Part shown: positions 1 through 8,741 of the stretch, one piece after another
Layout: each line of letters starts with the position of its first letter
Position numbering within the stretch: the stretch's first letter is position 1
Assembly (NCBI GenBank): GCA_963710725.1
Contig: CAVQBJ010000008.1
Span: 1,116,001 to 1,180,000 of the forward strand
Direction of reading: 5' to 3'
Length of the DNA: 64,000 nucleotides
Source: CAVQBJ01 sp963710725
GTDB lineage: Bacteria > Actinomycetota > Thermoleophilia > Solirubrobacterales > Solirubrobacteraceae
The notes under the pieces: model-generated
Told to the model about the DNA's origin: nothing
Database searches by the model: none
Seen by the model: the letters and a program-made list of their open reading frames with translations, nothing else
Program-made: the position numbers and the translations under genes

Positions 1-100
1 GCGCGGGCGGGCATGGCCTGCGCGTGTCGGTTCGGTTACGGGGCCGACCCGGAGCGTGACGCGCGCGGCGCATCTGTCACCGTCGCGTGACGGGCGATGC

Positions 101-152
101 GGGGGTGTGTTCAGTTAGGCCCCCTATAGCGTCGGTTCGGGACCACACCCCT
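101..152 (+). repeat. 52-bp palindrome-ended interspersed element, copy 1
   Basis: The element begins GGGGGTGTG and ends CACACCCCT, so its ends are inverted repeats. The core carries GTTAGGCCCCCTATAGCGTC. It is preceded at 74-91 by CTGTCACCGTCGCGTGAC, which also flanks other copies. Further full copies are at 34933, 35068 and, inverted, 15753. It lies downstream of the lipoprotein gene that ends at 492. The rest of 1-265 holds only degenerate versions of the GTCACCGTCGCGTGAC flank and no gene that I can support. Confidence 0.85.
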
Positions 153-265
153 CCGCGCGTGGTGGCCACGACCGGCGCGCGGCACAGTCGCGTCACAGTC
201 CCGTTACCCGGCAGAACCACAGCGCGACGCGCGCGGCACATCCGTCACCGTCCCGTCACCCCCGG

Positions 266-489
266 CCCGGGCCGGCCCCCACCGCCGACCCCGGGCCCCC
301 AACGAGGCCGGCCCGCTCCGCCGACCCGCGGGCCCCCGAACGAGGCCGGCCCGCTCCGCCGACCCGCGGGCCCCCGAACGAGGCCGGCCCGCCCCGGCGA
401 CGCGGGGGCCCTCGAACGAGGCCGGCCCCCACCGCCGACCCCAGGCCCCCGAACGAGGCCGGCCCGCGCCGCCGACCGCGGGCGCCGGC
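266..489. repeat. 38-bp GC-rich tandem repeat (minisatellite)
   Basis: GAGGCCGGCC recurs at 304, 342, 380, 418 and 455, giving a period of 38 bp (37 in the last step), with a degenerate unit before 304. Units vary by a few substitutions. The array abuts the stop codon of the lipoprotein gene on the minus strand, so it would lie in that gene's 3' untranslated region. The open frames across it have the low-complexity Arg/Pro/Gly look of GC-rich non-coding DNA. Confidence 0.85.
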
Positions 490-491
490 CG

Positions 492-1097
492 CTACCCCTG
501 CACCGGAGCCGGCGTGGGCACGAGCGTGATCTGCTGGATGCAGGGCATCGTCGCGCACGGGTCGTTGCTGAACGGCGACGGGGCCGGCGGGGCGAAGCGG
601 ACCTGGAACGTCCCGGTGCGGCCGTTGACGTTCGAGCTCACCCAGGTTCCCGTCGCGTAGGTGCCGAGCCCGTCCATGCCGATCGTGATGCCGGACAGCG
701 CGAGCGAGTTGTTCTTGCCGTTGCTGTTGAGCAGTTCGAGGATGTGCTTGCGCACGTTCGCGAAGCCGTGGATCGGCGTGAAGCCGGAGGTCTCGTAGTC
801 GTAGACGACGTTGTAGGTGAGGATGCCGTCGATTCCGTCGCCGGAGTTGTCGTCGTCCCACGCCGTCTGCAGCTGCGCGAGCAGCGTGTTGGCGTCCGCG
901 CTGGAGACCGCCTCCGCGCCGGTCGCCCCCGACGCACCGGAGGCCCCCGTCGCGCCCGTCGCCGACGTGGCACCCGCCGCCGAGGTGCTCGCGACGACCG
1001 TCACCGTCTTGGTCGCCGACGAGCCACAGCCGGCCAGGAGGAGGCCGAGGATCGCGAGTGCGACCGCGACGCGACGTGAATGAGTCGGTCCCCACAT
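492..1097 (-). CDS. Lipoprotein with a two-Cys extracytoplasmic domain shared with the Hsp70-like protein
   Basis: A 201-residue predicted lipoprotein. A short signal sequence ends in the lipobox LLAGC with the acylated Cys at residue 24. A Gly/Ala/Ser/Thr-rich spacer with GATGASGASGATG-type repeats follows, then a domain of about 130 residues. That domain aligns clearly with the outer C-terminal domain of the Hsp70-like protein encoded at 6720-8626: both contain ADAN-LL, ITYN- or LTYN-like, NV--H, GTW-SS, GTF-VRF and a C-x-T-x-P-C motif followed by ITLVP. The two conserved cysteines could form a disulfide outside the cell. I do not recognise a named family; the size and W/V-rich strands would fit an NTF2-like fold, but that is a guess. 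It is divergent from the FHA-protease gene. The ATG at 1097 is chosen because it gives a compact signal peptide. Confidence 0.8.
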   Translation of the reverse strand: MWGPTHSRRVAVALAILGLLLAGCGSSATKTVTVVASTSAAGATSATGATGASGASGATGAEAVSSADANTLLAQLQTAWDDDNSGDGIDGILTYNVVYDYETSGFTPIHGFANVRKHILELLNSNGKNNSLALSGITIGMDGLGTYATGTWVSSNVNGRTGTFQVRFAPPAPSPFSNDPCATMPCIQQITLVPTPAPVQG

Positions 1098-1230
1098 GAC
1101 AGGTCCAGCCCCGCTCGGCGAGGGGGCGGCGATCCTATCGCGGCCATCGGCGCGCGAACACCGCCGCTTGCGGGCGACGCGCCCCCCGGTTAGGGTCTCG
1201 CGTCGCGAGCAGGAGAGCCAAGGGAGCCAC

Positions 1231-3063
1231 ATGTGGATCGTTGTCGAGTCGGGTGATCTTGAAGGCAAGGCCTTCGAGCTCGCCAACGAGCACTTCGTCG
1301 TCGGTCGCGACCCGTCCTGCGATCTGGCGCTCGCCGACTCCCAGGTCTCCAGCCAGCACCTGCGCTTCACCCGCGCCGCCGACGGCGGCGTGACGGTCGA
1401 GGATCTCGGATCCACCAACGGGACGATCATCGACGGACGGCGCCTCGCCGAGCCCGTCGCCCTGTCGGGCGGCGAGCACATCCGGATCGGCCGGACCGTG
1501 CTCACGCTCGCGCGCTCGCGACCCGGCGAGACGAGCGAGGAGCCAGGCGAAGCGGGCGGCGCCGCGACGGTCATCGCCCCGGCGGCCGGGGCCGTCGCTC
1601 CGGCGCCGGCCGAGGCGGCCGCAGCGGAGGCGGTCCCAGCCGAGCCGGGCGAGCCGGCCGAGACCCTTGGGCGCCCGCCGGCCCCGGCCCCGGCCGCGGC
1701 CGAAGCGGCCGAAGCGGCCGAGGCGGAGGCGGCCCCAGCCGAGCCCGGCGAGCCGGCCGAGACCCTCGGGCGACCTTCCGCCCCCGACGCCGCGACCCCC
1801 GTCGCGGCCGTCCCCGCGGTGCCCCCCGCCGACCAGGACCAGACGCCGGCGGGGCCCCCACTCGTCGAGCCGATCCCGCCCAAGCCTGCGCCCGCCGTGG
1901 CGGCGGCCGCGGCCACCACCCCTGCCGACGCGGCCGACGGCGCCCCGCCCGCCGTCGACCCCTTCGCCGCAAGGGGTGCCTCGCCCTCATCGATCGAGCG
2001 CGCCAAGCTGCGTCGCTCGGTCAACTCGGCCGTGGCGATCGCCATCGGGGCGATCGCCATCGCCGCCGTCGCCGTCGTGCTCGCCCTCACCGGCGTGCTC
2101 GGCGGCGGCAGCTCGCTGACCGTCGCGCAGGTCGTGCAGAAGGTCTCGCCGTCGACCCTGCTCGTCGTCGCCTCGCAGAACGGCCAGCCGGCCGAGAAGG
2201 GCACCGCCTGGGTCCTCGACGCCAAGGCCGGCCTCGTGGTGACCAACAACCACGTCGCCCAGGGCGGCAACTCGCTCAGCGTCGGCACCGGCGGCACGCC
2301 GACCGGCACCGTGGCCATGACCTCGCACGGGGCGACGATCGTCGGCACCGCGCCGTGTCAGGACATCGCCGTCCTGCACGTCTCGGGCATCGCCAACCTC
2401 CCCTCGGTGCCGCTCGCCAACCAGTCCGATCTCCAGTCCGGCGATGGCGTGATCGCGCTCGGCTTCCCGGTCAACGCGTCGCTCGACGACAACCTCGTGA
2501 CGACATCGGGGATCGTGTCGACACCCATGACCCAGTTCTCGGCGGAGCAGTCGGGAGCCGACGACGTGCCCGACCTGCCGAACGTCGTCCAGACGACCGC
2601 GCCGATCAACCCGGGCAACTCGGGCGGCCCGCTCGTCAACTACTCGGGCGAGCTCGTGGGCATGGACAGCGCCGGCCTGGACCAGAACCAGGGCCGTACG
2701 GTGCAGGGAGAGGGCTACGCGATCGGCTCGAACCAGATCAAGAAGGTCGTGGCCACGCTGCGCACCGGCCACTCGATCGGCTGGGCCGGGTTCGGCCTCG
2801 ACTACCCCGACCCCAACGCGCTGCAGGAGAAGGGCCTTCCCCCCGGCCTGATCGTCAACTACACCGAGCCGGGCAGCCCCGCGTCGCAGATCTCGGTCTT
2901 CCAGAACGGCCCGGTGCTGATCACCTCGATCAACGGCCACCAGCTCGACACGACGCTGGAGTCATACTGCGACGCAGTGCAGGGCATCGACGGCCAGACG
3001 GTCCCCGTGACCGTCGTCCTCAACGACGGCACCCAGGGCACCGTCCAGGTGCCGTTCGAGTAA
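1231..3063 (+). CDS. Membrane-anchored FHA-HtrA (trypsin-like) serine protease with PDZ domain
   Basis: A 610-residue protein. The N-terminal FHA domain (about 1-95, with GRDPSCD, SSQHLRF and STNGTIIDG motifs) should bind phospho-threonine in the cytoplasm. A long Ala/Pro/Glu linker (about 100-260) contains two copies of an EPAETLGRP segment. One membrane helix lies at about 264-290. Outside is a chymotrypsin-fold protease with predicted triad His341 (in NNHVA), Asp378 (DIAVLHV) and Ser464 (GNSGGP), then a PDZ-like domain to the C-terminus. The ATG at 1231 has an AGGGAG ribosome site; an upstream in-frame start would add sequence lacking domain features. The stop is 6 bp before the kinase gene, so the two are very likely co-transcribed. 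An FHA fused to HtrA suggests protease control by kinase-dependent phosphorylation. The family is clear; the substrate is unknown. Confidence 0.93.
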   Translation: MWIVVESGDLEGKAFELANEHFVVGRDPSCDLALADSQVSSQHLRFTRAADGGVTVEDLGSTNGTIIDGRRLAEPVALSGGEHIRIGRTVLTLARSRPGETSEEPGEAGGAATVIAPAAGAVAPAPAEAAAAEAVPAEPGEPAETLGRPPAPAPAAAEAAEAAEAEAAPAEPGEPAETLGRPSAPDAATPVAAVPAVPPADQDQTPAGPPLVEPIPPKPAPAVAAAAATTPADAADGAPPAVDPFAARGASPSSIERAKLRRSVNSAVAIAIGAIAIAAVAVVLALTGVLGGGSSLTVAQVVQKVSPSTLLVVASQNGQPAEKGTAWVLDAKAGLVVTNNHVAQGGNSLSVGTGGTPTGTVAMTSHGATIVGTAPCQDIAVLHVSGIANLPSVPLANQSDLQSGDGVIALGFPVNASLDDNLVTTSGIVSTPMTQFSAEQSGADDVPDLPNVVQTTAPINPGNSGGPLVNYSGELVGMDSAGLDQNQGRTVQGEGYAIGSNQIKKVVATLRTGHSIGWAGFGLDYPDPNALQEKGLPPGLIVNYTEPGSPASQISVFQNGPVLITSINGHQLDTTLESYCDAVQGIDGQTVPVTVVLNDGTQGTVQVPFE

Positions 3064-3069
3064 GGCCTG

Positions 3070-6000
3070 ATGCCCGGCCTGCAGGTCGGCTCGGTCGTCG
3101 GCGGCTACCGCATCGACTCGGCGGCCGGTCGCGGCGGCATGGGCGTCGTGTACCGCGCGACCGACCTGCGCCTCAAGCGCACGGTCGCCATCAAGGTGAT
3201 CGCCGCCGAGCTGGCCTCCGATAAGGACTTCCGCGAGCGCTTCGGCCGCGAGACCGAGATCGCCGCCCAGATCGAGCACCCGCACGTCATTCCGCTCTAC
3301 GGCGCCGGTGAGACCGACGACGGGCAGCTCTACATCGTCATGCGTTACATCGAGGGCATCAACATGGCCGAGCTGATCGCCCAGCGCGTCCGCCTCGACC
3401 CGCGCCTGGCCGCCCAGCTCGTGTCGCAGATCGCCTCGGCGCTCGACGCCGCCCACGTCCAGGGGCTCGTGCACCGCGACATCAAGCCGGCCAACGTGCT
3501 CATCGCCGGGCCGGCGAGCGAGTACCACGCCTACCTCACCGACTTCGGCCTGGCCAAGCGCGCGCAGTCGACGACCGGCCTGACCGCCCGCGGCATGATG
3601 GTCGGAACGATCGACTACATGGCCCCCGAGCAGGCCGACGGCTCGCCCGTGGACCCGCGCACCGACGTGTACGCGCTCGGATGCGTCCTGTTCGAGGCGC
3701 TCGCCGGGCGCCCGCCGTATACGGGGGCGACCGACGTGGCCAAGCTCGTGGCCAAGATGAGCGAGCCGCCGCCGCTGGTCAGCCAGATGGTCGAGGGCGT
3801 CTCGCCGGAGTTCGACGCGATCATCGCCCATGCCCTGCAGCGCGACCCCGATGAGCGCTACCGCTCGGCCGGCGAGCTCGGCCGTGCCGCGCTCGCCGCC
3901 GCCGGCCGGCGCGCCGACACGATCGTCCCGCGCGAGATCGGCGTGGGCTCGGTGCTCGCCGACTGCCTCATCGAGGACGTGGCCGGCGAGGGCGGGATGG
4001 GCACCGTCTACCGGGCCACCCAGGTCAAGCTCGGCCGCACCGTCGCCCTGAAGGTGATGGCCCGCAGCGTCGCCGGCGACCCCGCCTTCCGCGCGCGCTT
4101 CGAGCGCGAGACAAGGGTGGCCGCCTCGATCGACCACCCCAACGTCGTGCCGATCTACTGGGCCGGCGAATCCGACGGCCAGCTGTACATCGTCATGCGC
4201 TTCGTCGAGGGCACCAACCTCAAGCAGGCGGTGGTGAGCGAGGGCCGCCTCGAGCCGGCGCGCGCGGTCGCGGTCATCGAGCAGGTCGCTGCGGCGCTGA
4301 GCGCGGCGCACGAGCGCGGGCTCGTGCACCGCGACGTCAAGCCGGGCAACGTGCTCATCGAGGAGTCGACCGGCCGCGTGTACCTCACCGACTTCGGCCT
4401 CGCCAAGACCCTCGGCGACGGCGACATCACCGACGAGGGCGAGTTGCTGGGGACGACCCGCTACATCGCGCCCGAGCGCAGCCGCGGCCTCGGCCACGAC
4501 GACCTGCGCGGCGACATCTACTCGCTCGGCTGCCTGCTGTGGGACCTGCTCGGGGGCATCGACCGCGTCTCGCTCGACCAGGTCCCGGGCGTCGCGCCGG
4601 AGCTGCGCGCGGTGGTCGCGCGCGCCACCGAGCTCGAGCCGAGCGCGCGCTTCGCCTCCGCGGCCGAGCTGGCCGTCGCCGCGCGCGCCGCGCTGCACGC
4701 GCCGGTGCACGACGCCGCGGCGGCCGAGACCGTCCTGCGCGAGCGCGCCCCGGCCACGCCCCCGTCGGCTCTGGCCCGCGCGCCCGAGCGCCGCGAGCCC
4801 TTCGAGCCGGAGGGGCTCTCGAGCGGCCTTGCCGACCGTGTCGCCGCGCTGTGCGCCGCGGTGCTCGAGTGGCTCCCGCCCGACGACGAGTCGCGCCCCG
4901 ACGTCGAGCGCGAGCACGCGCAGCTCGGCGAGCCGTTGCGCGTCGCCGTCGTCGGGCCGCCGGGCGCCGGGCGCTCCTCGCTCGTCAACGCCCTGCTCGG
5001 CTCGCGCGTCGCGCGCGGCGGCGATCCCGGCCTGGCCGAGGCCGACCTGACGTTCGCCTACGGCACCCCCGAGCGCGTCGAGATCGAGCTGGCCGGCGAG
5101 GAGGCGGTCCGCCGCGGCCTGCGGCCCGACGGCACCCTGCCCGACGATCTCGTTCCTGCGGGGGAAAAGGTGTCGCAGGCCCGCGTCTTTCTGCCCGTGC
5201 AGAGCCTGCGCACGCTCACCCTGATCGATTCCAGAGCGGCGGCGCCCGAGCAATCACCGCCGCCGGACGCCCCCGACCGCTCGGCCGACGCCTTCCTGTT
5301 TGCGTGGCCGTGCGACCCGTCCGCCGACGCCGCCGCGCTGCGGGCGGCGCTCGCCGCCGCGCTCGCCGGCGCGCGGGGCTCGGCCGTCAACACCGCCGCC
5401 GTCCTCACGCATGTGGACGAGCTCGAGCCGGACCCCACCGCGACCCCAGAGAACAGAAATGACTTCATTTCTCTTTCTGACTCGGGCGCGGCGCTGAACG
5501 TCGGCGCGAGCGAGGCCGCGCGGATGGCGTCCGCCCTCGGCCCGCGCGTGGCCGCGGTCGTGCCCTGCGACGCCCGCATGGCCGAGAACGCGAACGGGCA
5601 CGCGATCGACGCCGGCGACCTGCAGCTGCTCGAGCGGCTCGTGGCGCTGGGCGAGCTCGAGCGCGGAGTCGTGCTCGGCTCGCCGGAGGGGTTCCTCGGC
5701 GCCGCCAATCCGCTCGCCGAGCAGGAGCGCGAGCGGCTGCTGTTCGCGCTGGACCTGCGCGGCGTGGAGGCCGCGCTCGAGCTCGCCGACGCCGGTCTGC
5801 TGACCGTCGTCGGGCTCCTGCGGCGCCTACGCGAGCTGTCGGGGATCGAGCGCGTGGCGCGCGAGCTCGACGGCTTTCACCTGCGCGCCGACGTGCTGAA
5901 GGCGGGTCGCGCGCTCACCCGCCTCGAGGCGCTCTCCTATCACTGGCCGCAGCTCGCCTTCCTGCGCGACCGCGTCGAGACGCTGCGTCTTGACCCGCAG

Positions 6001-6291
6001 ATGCACGTGCTCGACCTGCTGTCGGCCTATGGTCGCTGCGCGGCCGGCGAGGCCGAGATCCCGGCCGACCTGATGGACGAGCTGACGCGCCTGGTCACCG
6101 CCCGCACGCCGGCGCAGCGGCTCGGGCTCGGCGACGACGCCGCGTCGGAGGATCTGCGCGCGGCCGCGCTCTCGGCCCTGCGCGCCTGGAAGGTCTACGA
6201 GAACGGCAGCCAGGCGCCGCCCTCGGGACGGCGCGTCGCGCGCGTCGTGTCGCGCTCTTACGAGATCATCGCCACGCAGGGCCTGTCCTAG
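3070..6291 (+). CDS. Tandem Ser/Thr protein kinase domains fused to a P-loop GTPase-like domain
   Basis: A 1073-residue protein with two complete Hanks-type kinase domains in series. Kinase 1 (about 12-275) has GRGGMGVVY, Lys42, HRD Asp137 and DFG. Kinase 2 (about 295-545) has GEGGMGTVY, Lys328, HRD Asp422 and DFG. Both look catalytically intact. A spacer leads to a P-loop at 629-637 (GPPGAGRSS) with NALLGS after it, resembling dynamin-like or TRAFAC GTPases, and a helical C-terminal half. The Walker A lysine position is Arg, the second motif reads LIDSRA rather than DxxG, and a possible base-specificity motif reads THVDE, so nucleotide hydrolysis is uncertain. No membrane helix or PASTA repeats are present, unlike PknB. 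It lies 6 bp downstream of the FHA-protease gene and probably phosphorylates its neighbours. Confidence 0.92.
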   Translation: MPGLQVGSVVGGYRIDSAAGRGGMGVVYRATDLRLKRTVAIKVIAAELASDKDFRERFGRETEIAAQIEHPHVIPLYGAGETDDGQLYIVMRYIEGINMAELIAQRVRLDPRLAAQLVSQIASALDAAHVQGLVHRDIKPANVLIAGPASEYHAYLTDFGLAKRAQSTTGLTARGMMVGTIDYMAPEQADGSPVDPRTDVYALGCVLFEALAGRPPYTGATDVAKLVAKMSEPPPLVSQMVEGVSPEFDAIIAHALQRDPDERYRSAGELGRAALAAAGRRADTIVPREIGVGSVLADCLIEDVAGEGGMGTVYRATQVKLGRTVALKVMARSVAGDPAFRARFERETRVAASIDHPNVVPIYWAGESDGQLYIVMRFVEGTNLKQAVVSEGRLEPARAVAVIEQVAAALSAAHERGLVHRDVKPGNVLIEESTGRVYLTDFGLAKTLGDGDITDEGELLGTTRYIAPERSRGLGHDDLRGDIYSLGCLLWDLLGGIDRVSLDQVPGVAPELRAVVARATELEPSARFASAAELAVAARAALHAPVHDAAAAETVLRERAPATPPSALARAPERREPFEPEGLSSGLADRVAALCAAVLEWLPPDDESRPDVEREHAQLGEPLRVAVVGPPGAGRSSLVNALLGSRVARGGDPGLAEADLTFAYGTPERVEIELAGEEAVRRGLRPDGTLPDDLVPAGEKVSQARVFLPVQSLRTLTLIDSRAAAPEQSPPPDAPDRSADAFLFAWPCDPSADAAALRAALAAALAGARGSAVNTAAVLTHVDELEPDPTATPENRNDFISLSDSGAALNVGASEAARMASALGPRVAAVVPCDARMAENANGHAIDAGDLQLLERLVALGELERGVVLGSPEGFLGAANPLAEQERERLLFALDLRGVEAALELADAGLLTVVGLLRRLRELSGIERVARELDGFHLRADVLKAGRALTRLEALSYHWPQLAFLRDRVETLRLDPQMHVLDLLSAYGRCAAGEAEIPADLMDELTRLVTARTPAQRLGLGDDAASEDLRAAALSALRAWKVYENGSQAPPSGRRVARVVSRSYEIIATQGLS

Positions 6292-6301
6292 CGCCGCCCT
6301 G

Positions 6302-6640
6302 CTAGAGATTCCAGCCGAAGTACACCTCGACCCGGCGAACCTTGTCGCCGTCGAAGGTGAGCACCTCGGTGTTGCGAAAGCGCCGCCCGTCGGTCGTCGT
6401 GCTCTCGTAGGTGACGATCAGCTCGTCGCCGGACTCGACGAGGCGCTTGAACTCGAAGCCCTGGGCCCGCTGTGCGTTCGGCCAACAGCGCTCGAAGTAG
6501 CGCGCGCGATCGATGCCGACGTCGGCCGGGCTGTAGAACGTCAGGTCCTGGCTGAGGTGCCGGTCGAGGGCGTCGCGGTCCCCCGACACGTAGGCGCCGT
6601 AGCACTCGCGCGCGATCCGAACGCGGTCTGGGACGGCCAT
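6302..6640 (-). CDS. SnoaL/NTF2-like protein
   Basis: A 112-residue single-domain protein with the cone-fold (NTF2-like) pattern: a helical start (RECYGAYVSGDRDAL), a YSPADVGIDRARYFE segment, then strands ending in VYFGWNL. This superfamily includes polyketide cyclases, isomerases and many uncharacterised ligand-binding proteins, so no reaction can be assigned. Its ATG follows an AGGAGC ribosome site. It converges on the kinase gene with only 10 bp between stops and is divergent from the Hsp70-like gene 79 bp away. Confidence 0.82.
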   Translation of the reverse strand: MAVPDRVRIARECYGAYVSGDRDALDRHLSQDLTFYSPADVGIDRARYFERCWPNAQRAQGFEFKRLVESGDELIVTYESTTTDGRRFRNTEVLTFDGDKVRRVEVYFGWNL

Positions 6641-6719
6641 CGCTGCTCCTTCCGTCGCGGATCACTGCACCGTAGACGGCTTGGCGCCCGGCCGCCGACT
6701 CCAATACGCTGCCCCGCGG

Positions 6720-8626
6720 ATGTCCGGCTGGGTATTGGCGATCGACTTCGGGACGACTTCGACCGCGGCCGCGCTGGCGGTCGACGGGCGCGTCGAACTC
6801 GTCGAGATCGACGGCGCGCCGCGGATGCCCTCGATGGTCTTCTGGCGCGAGGGCACGGGCGGGCACACCGGCCGGCTCGTGCTCGGCGAGGAGGCCGACA
6901 CGCTCTCCAGCCGCGCGCCGTGGAGCCTGGAGCGCACGCCGAAACGGCGCATCGGCGACGAGTACCTGTTACTCGGCGAGCAGCAGGTGCGCGTGACCGA
7001 CGCGATCGGGGCGATCCTGCGCAAGGCGGCCGAGGAGGCGGTGTCCCGCCGCGGCGGCCAGGCGCCGAGCGTGGTGCGGCTGACGCATCCGGCGCGCTGG
7101 GGGTCCACCAGCCTGGAGAAGCTGCGGCAGGCCGCGCGCTCCGCCGGCTTCGACGCCCCGGAGTTCATCCCCGAGCCGGTCGCCGCCGCGCTGCACTTCG
7201 CCAGCGAGCGCCTCGGCGTCGGCGAGCACGTCGCCGTGTACGACCTCGGCGGTGGGACGTTCGACACCGCCGTACTCCGACGCACCGAGGACTCCTTCGA
7301 GGTCGTCGGTGCGCCGGGCGGTAACGAGGACCTCGGCGGTGAGGACTTCGACGATCGCCTGTACCGCCACCTGGGCGCCGAGCTCGACCCCGAGCAGTGG
7401 GCCAAGCTGCGCGAGTCGCGCGAGCGAACGTGGTCGCAGGCCAACCGCGTCCTGCTGCACGAGGCGCGCCGGGCGAAGGAGATCGTCTCCAAGAGCCCCG
7501 ACTACGAGCTCTACGTGCCCCCGCCGGTCGATCGCGACCTGCACGTGACCGCCGACGAGCTCAACGCGCTCATCGCCCCCGAGCTCGAGGAGACCGTCAC
7601 CGAGCTCGAGCGCACGATCCGCGCCGCCGGCCTCGCGCCCGGCGACCTCGCCGCGATCTACCTGGCCGGCGGGTCGAGCCGCATCCCGCTCGTCGCGCGC
7701 CTCATCCAGCAGCGCCTCGGTCAGCTGCCCGACTACCTCGACGACCCGAAGTCGGTGATCGTGCTCGGGGCGGCACGGATCCCGGCTCCGGAGGCCGCCG
7801 CGCCGACGGTCACGGGCCGGCGCGTACCGCGCCTCGACACGGCGCCGGCCGCGGCGGCGGCCGGTCACACCGAGCTCGCCGGCGTGGAGCGGACCGAGCT
7901 GGCGCCGGTCGATCGCACCGAGCAGGCCCGACCCGACCGCACCGAGCCCGTCCCGGCGGCGGGGGGCGCGCCACCGCTTCCCCCCTGGCCGCGCCGCCCG
8001 CTCCGCCCGCGCCGGGCGCAGTGGCGGCGCCGGCCACCCCGTCCCGGCGCGGCGGCCCACCCTGGGTGCTGCTCGGCGTCGGCGCGGTCGTCCTGGTGGC
8101 GATCATCGTCGGCGCCGTGCTCGCACTCGGCGGCTCCTCGACAACGAAGAAGACGGCGACCAGCGTGGCGACCCCAGCCACTCCGACGCCGGCGCTCGCC
8201 CCCGGGCCGAACGTCGTCGACGAAGCCGATGCGAACGACCTGCTATCGCTGCTGTCGATCGTGTGGGGCAGCAGCGGCAAGGCCGACGGCGGCTTCGCTC
8301 CGATCCTCTCAGACGGCATCACCTACAACTTCCAGGCCTCCAATCCCGCCAATTCGGTCAGCCTGAGTGGTTACCCCAACGTGGCCGGTCACTTCAAGAA
8401 TGATCTGGCGGCGTCCTCGACGAACTCGCTGATGTTCGACAACGTCACCTTCGCCGAGGACAGCGGCTTCACAGTGGCGAGCGGCACCTGGGCGAGCTCG
8501 ACCCTCATCGGCAGCCCCGGCACGTTCACCGTGCGCTTCATTCCGGCCAACCCGCAGGACTCGGGGCGCTGTCAGACGGCCCCCTGCATCTCGGCGATCA
8601 CGCTCGTGCCCAAGCCCGGCACGTAA
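6720..8626 (+). CDS. Membrane-anchored Hsp70/actin-fold protein with two-Cys outer domain (frameshifted)
   Basis: The first 400 or so residues are an Hsp70 nucleotide-binding domain with phosphate-1 (AIDFGTTSTAA), phosphate-2 (YDLGGGTFDTAV) and adenosine (AIYLAGGSSRIP) motifs. No substrate-binding domain or lid follows. Instead there is a linker with four Thr-Glu repeats (such as VERTELAPVDRTEQ), a membrane helix encoded around 8063-8134, and a C-terminal domain homologous to the lipoprotein at 492-1097, including C-x-T-x-P-C. The reading frame moves by -1 at or near a G6 run (7961-7966). Without the shift the protein ends at 8366 with a Trp/Arg-rich nonsense tail. The local sequence G-GGG-GGC fits a -1 slippery heptamer, but a missing base in the sequence is equally possible. 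The ATG at 6720 sits just before the phosphate-1 motif. Confidence 0.85.
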
Positions 8627-8670
8627 CGGCGCGCGCGAAACCGCGCAACAAATCGATTCACCACTCGTCT

Positions 8671-8713
8671 GGTCTCTCCGAACATGCTGAGCGAGTTGTG
8701 GCGCTCAGAGACC
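8671..8713 (+). promoter_or_regulatory. Stem-loop in the leader of the PASTA-protein gene
   Basis: GGTCTC (8671-8676) pairs with GAGACC (8708-8713), and inside it TGAGCG (8688-8693) pairs with CGCTCA (8702-8707), giving an interrupted hairpin about 30 bp ahead of the start codon. The surrounding 8640-8740 region is less GC-rich than its neighbours. It may be a 5' untranslated structure or an operator; the sequence alone does not decide. Confidence 0.4.
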
Positions 8714-8741
8714 ACCACAGTGGAAAGGAATCGAACGTCAC

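Noticed and set aside
266..489. 38-bp repeats considered as CRISPR or an origin iteron array
   Set aside because: No spacers; extreme GC content and no dnaA box or dnaA/dnaN genes nearby.
1096..1230. Upstream in-frame extension of the FHA-protease
   Set aside because: The extension is Arg-rich and unlike a protein; the ATG at 1231 has a good ribosome site and starts the FHA domain exactly.
2962..5253. A 763-codon open frame on the minus strand across the kinase gene
   Set aside because: Composition is Arg/Ala/Gly/His-rich low-complexity typical of the antisense of high-GC genes, and the plus strand has two unmistakable kinase domains.
6302..6640. Homology of the small NTF2-like protein to the shared two-Cys domain
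   Set aside because: No aligned motifs (it lacks the Cys pair and GTW-SS, ITLVP patterns), so no claim of common origin is made.
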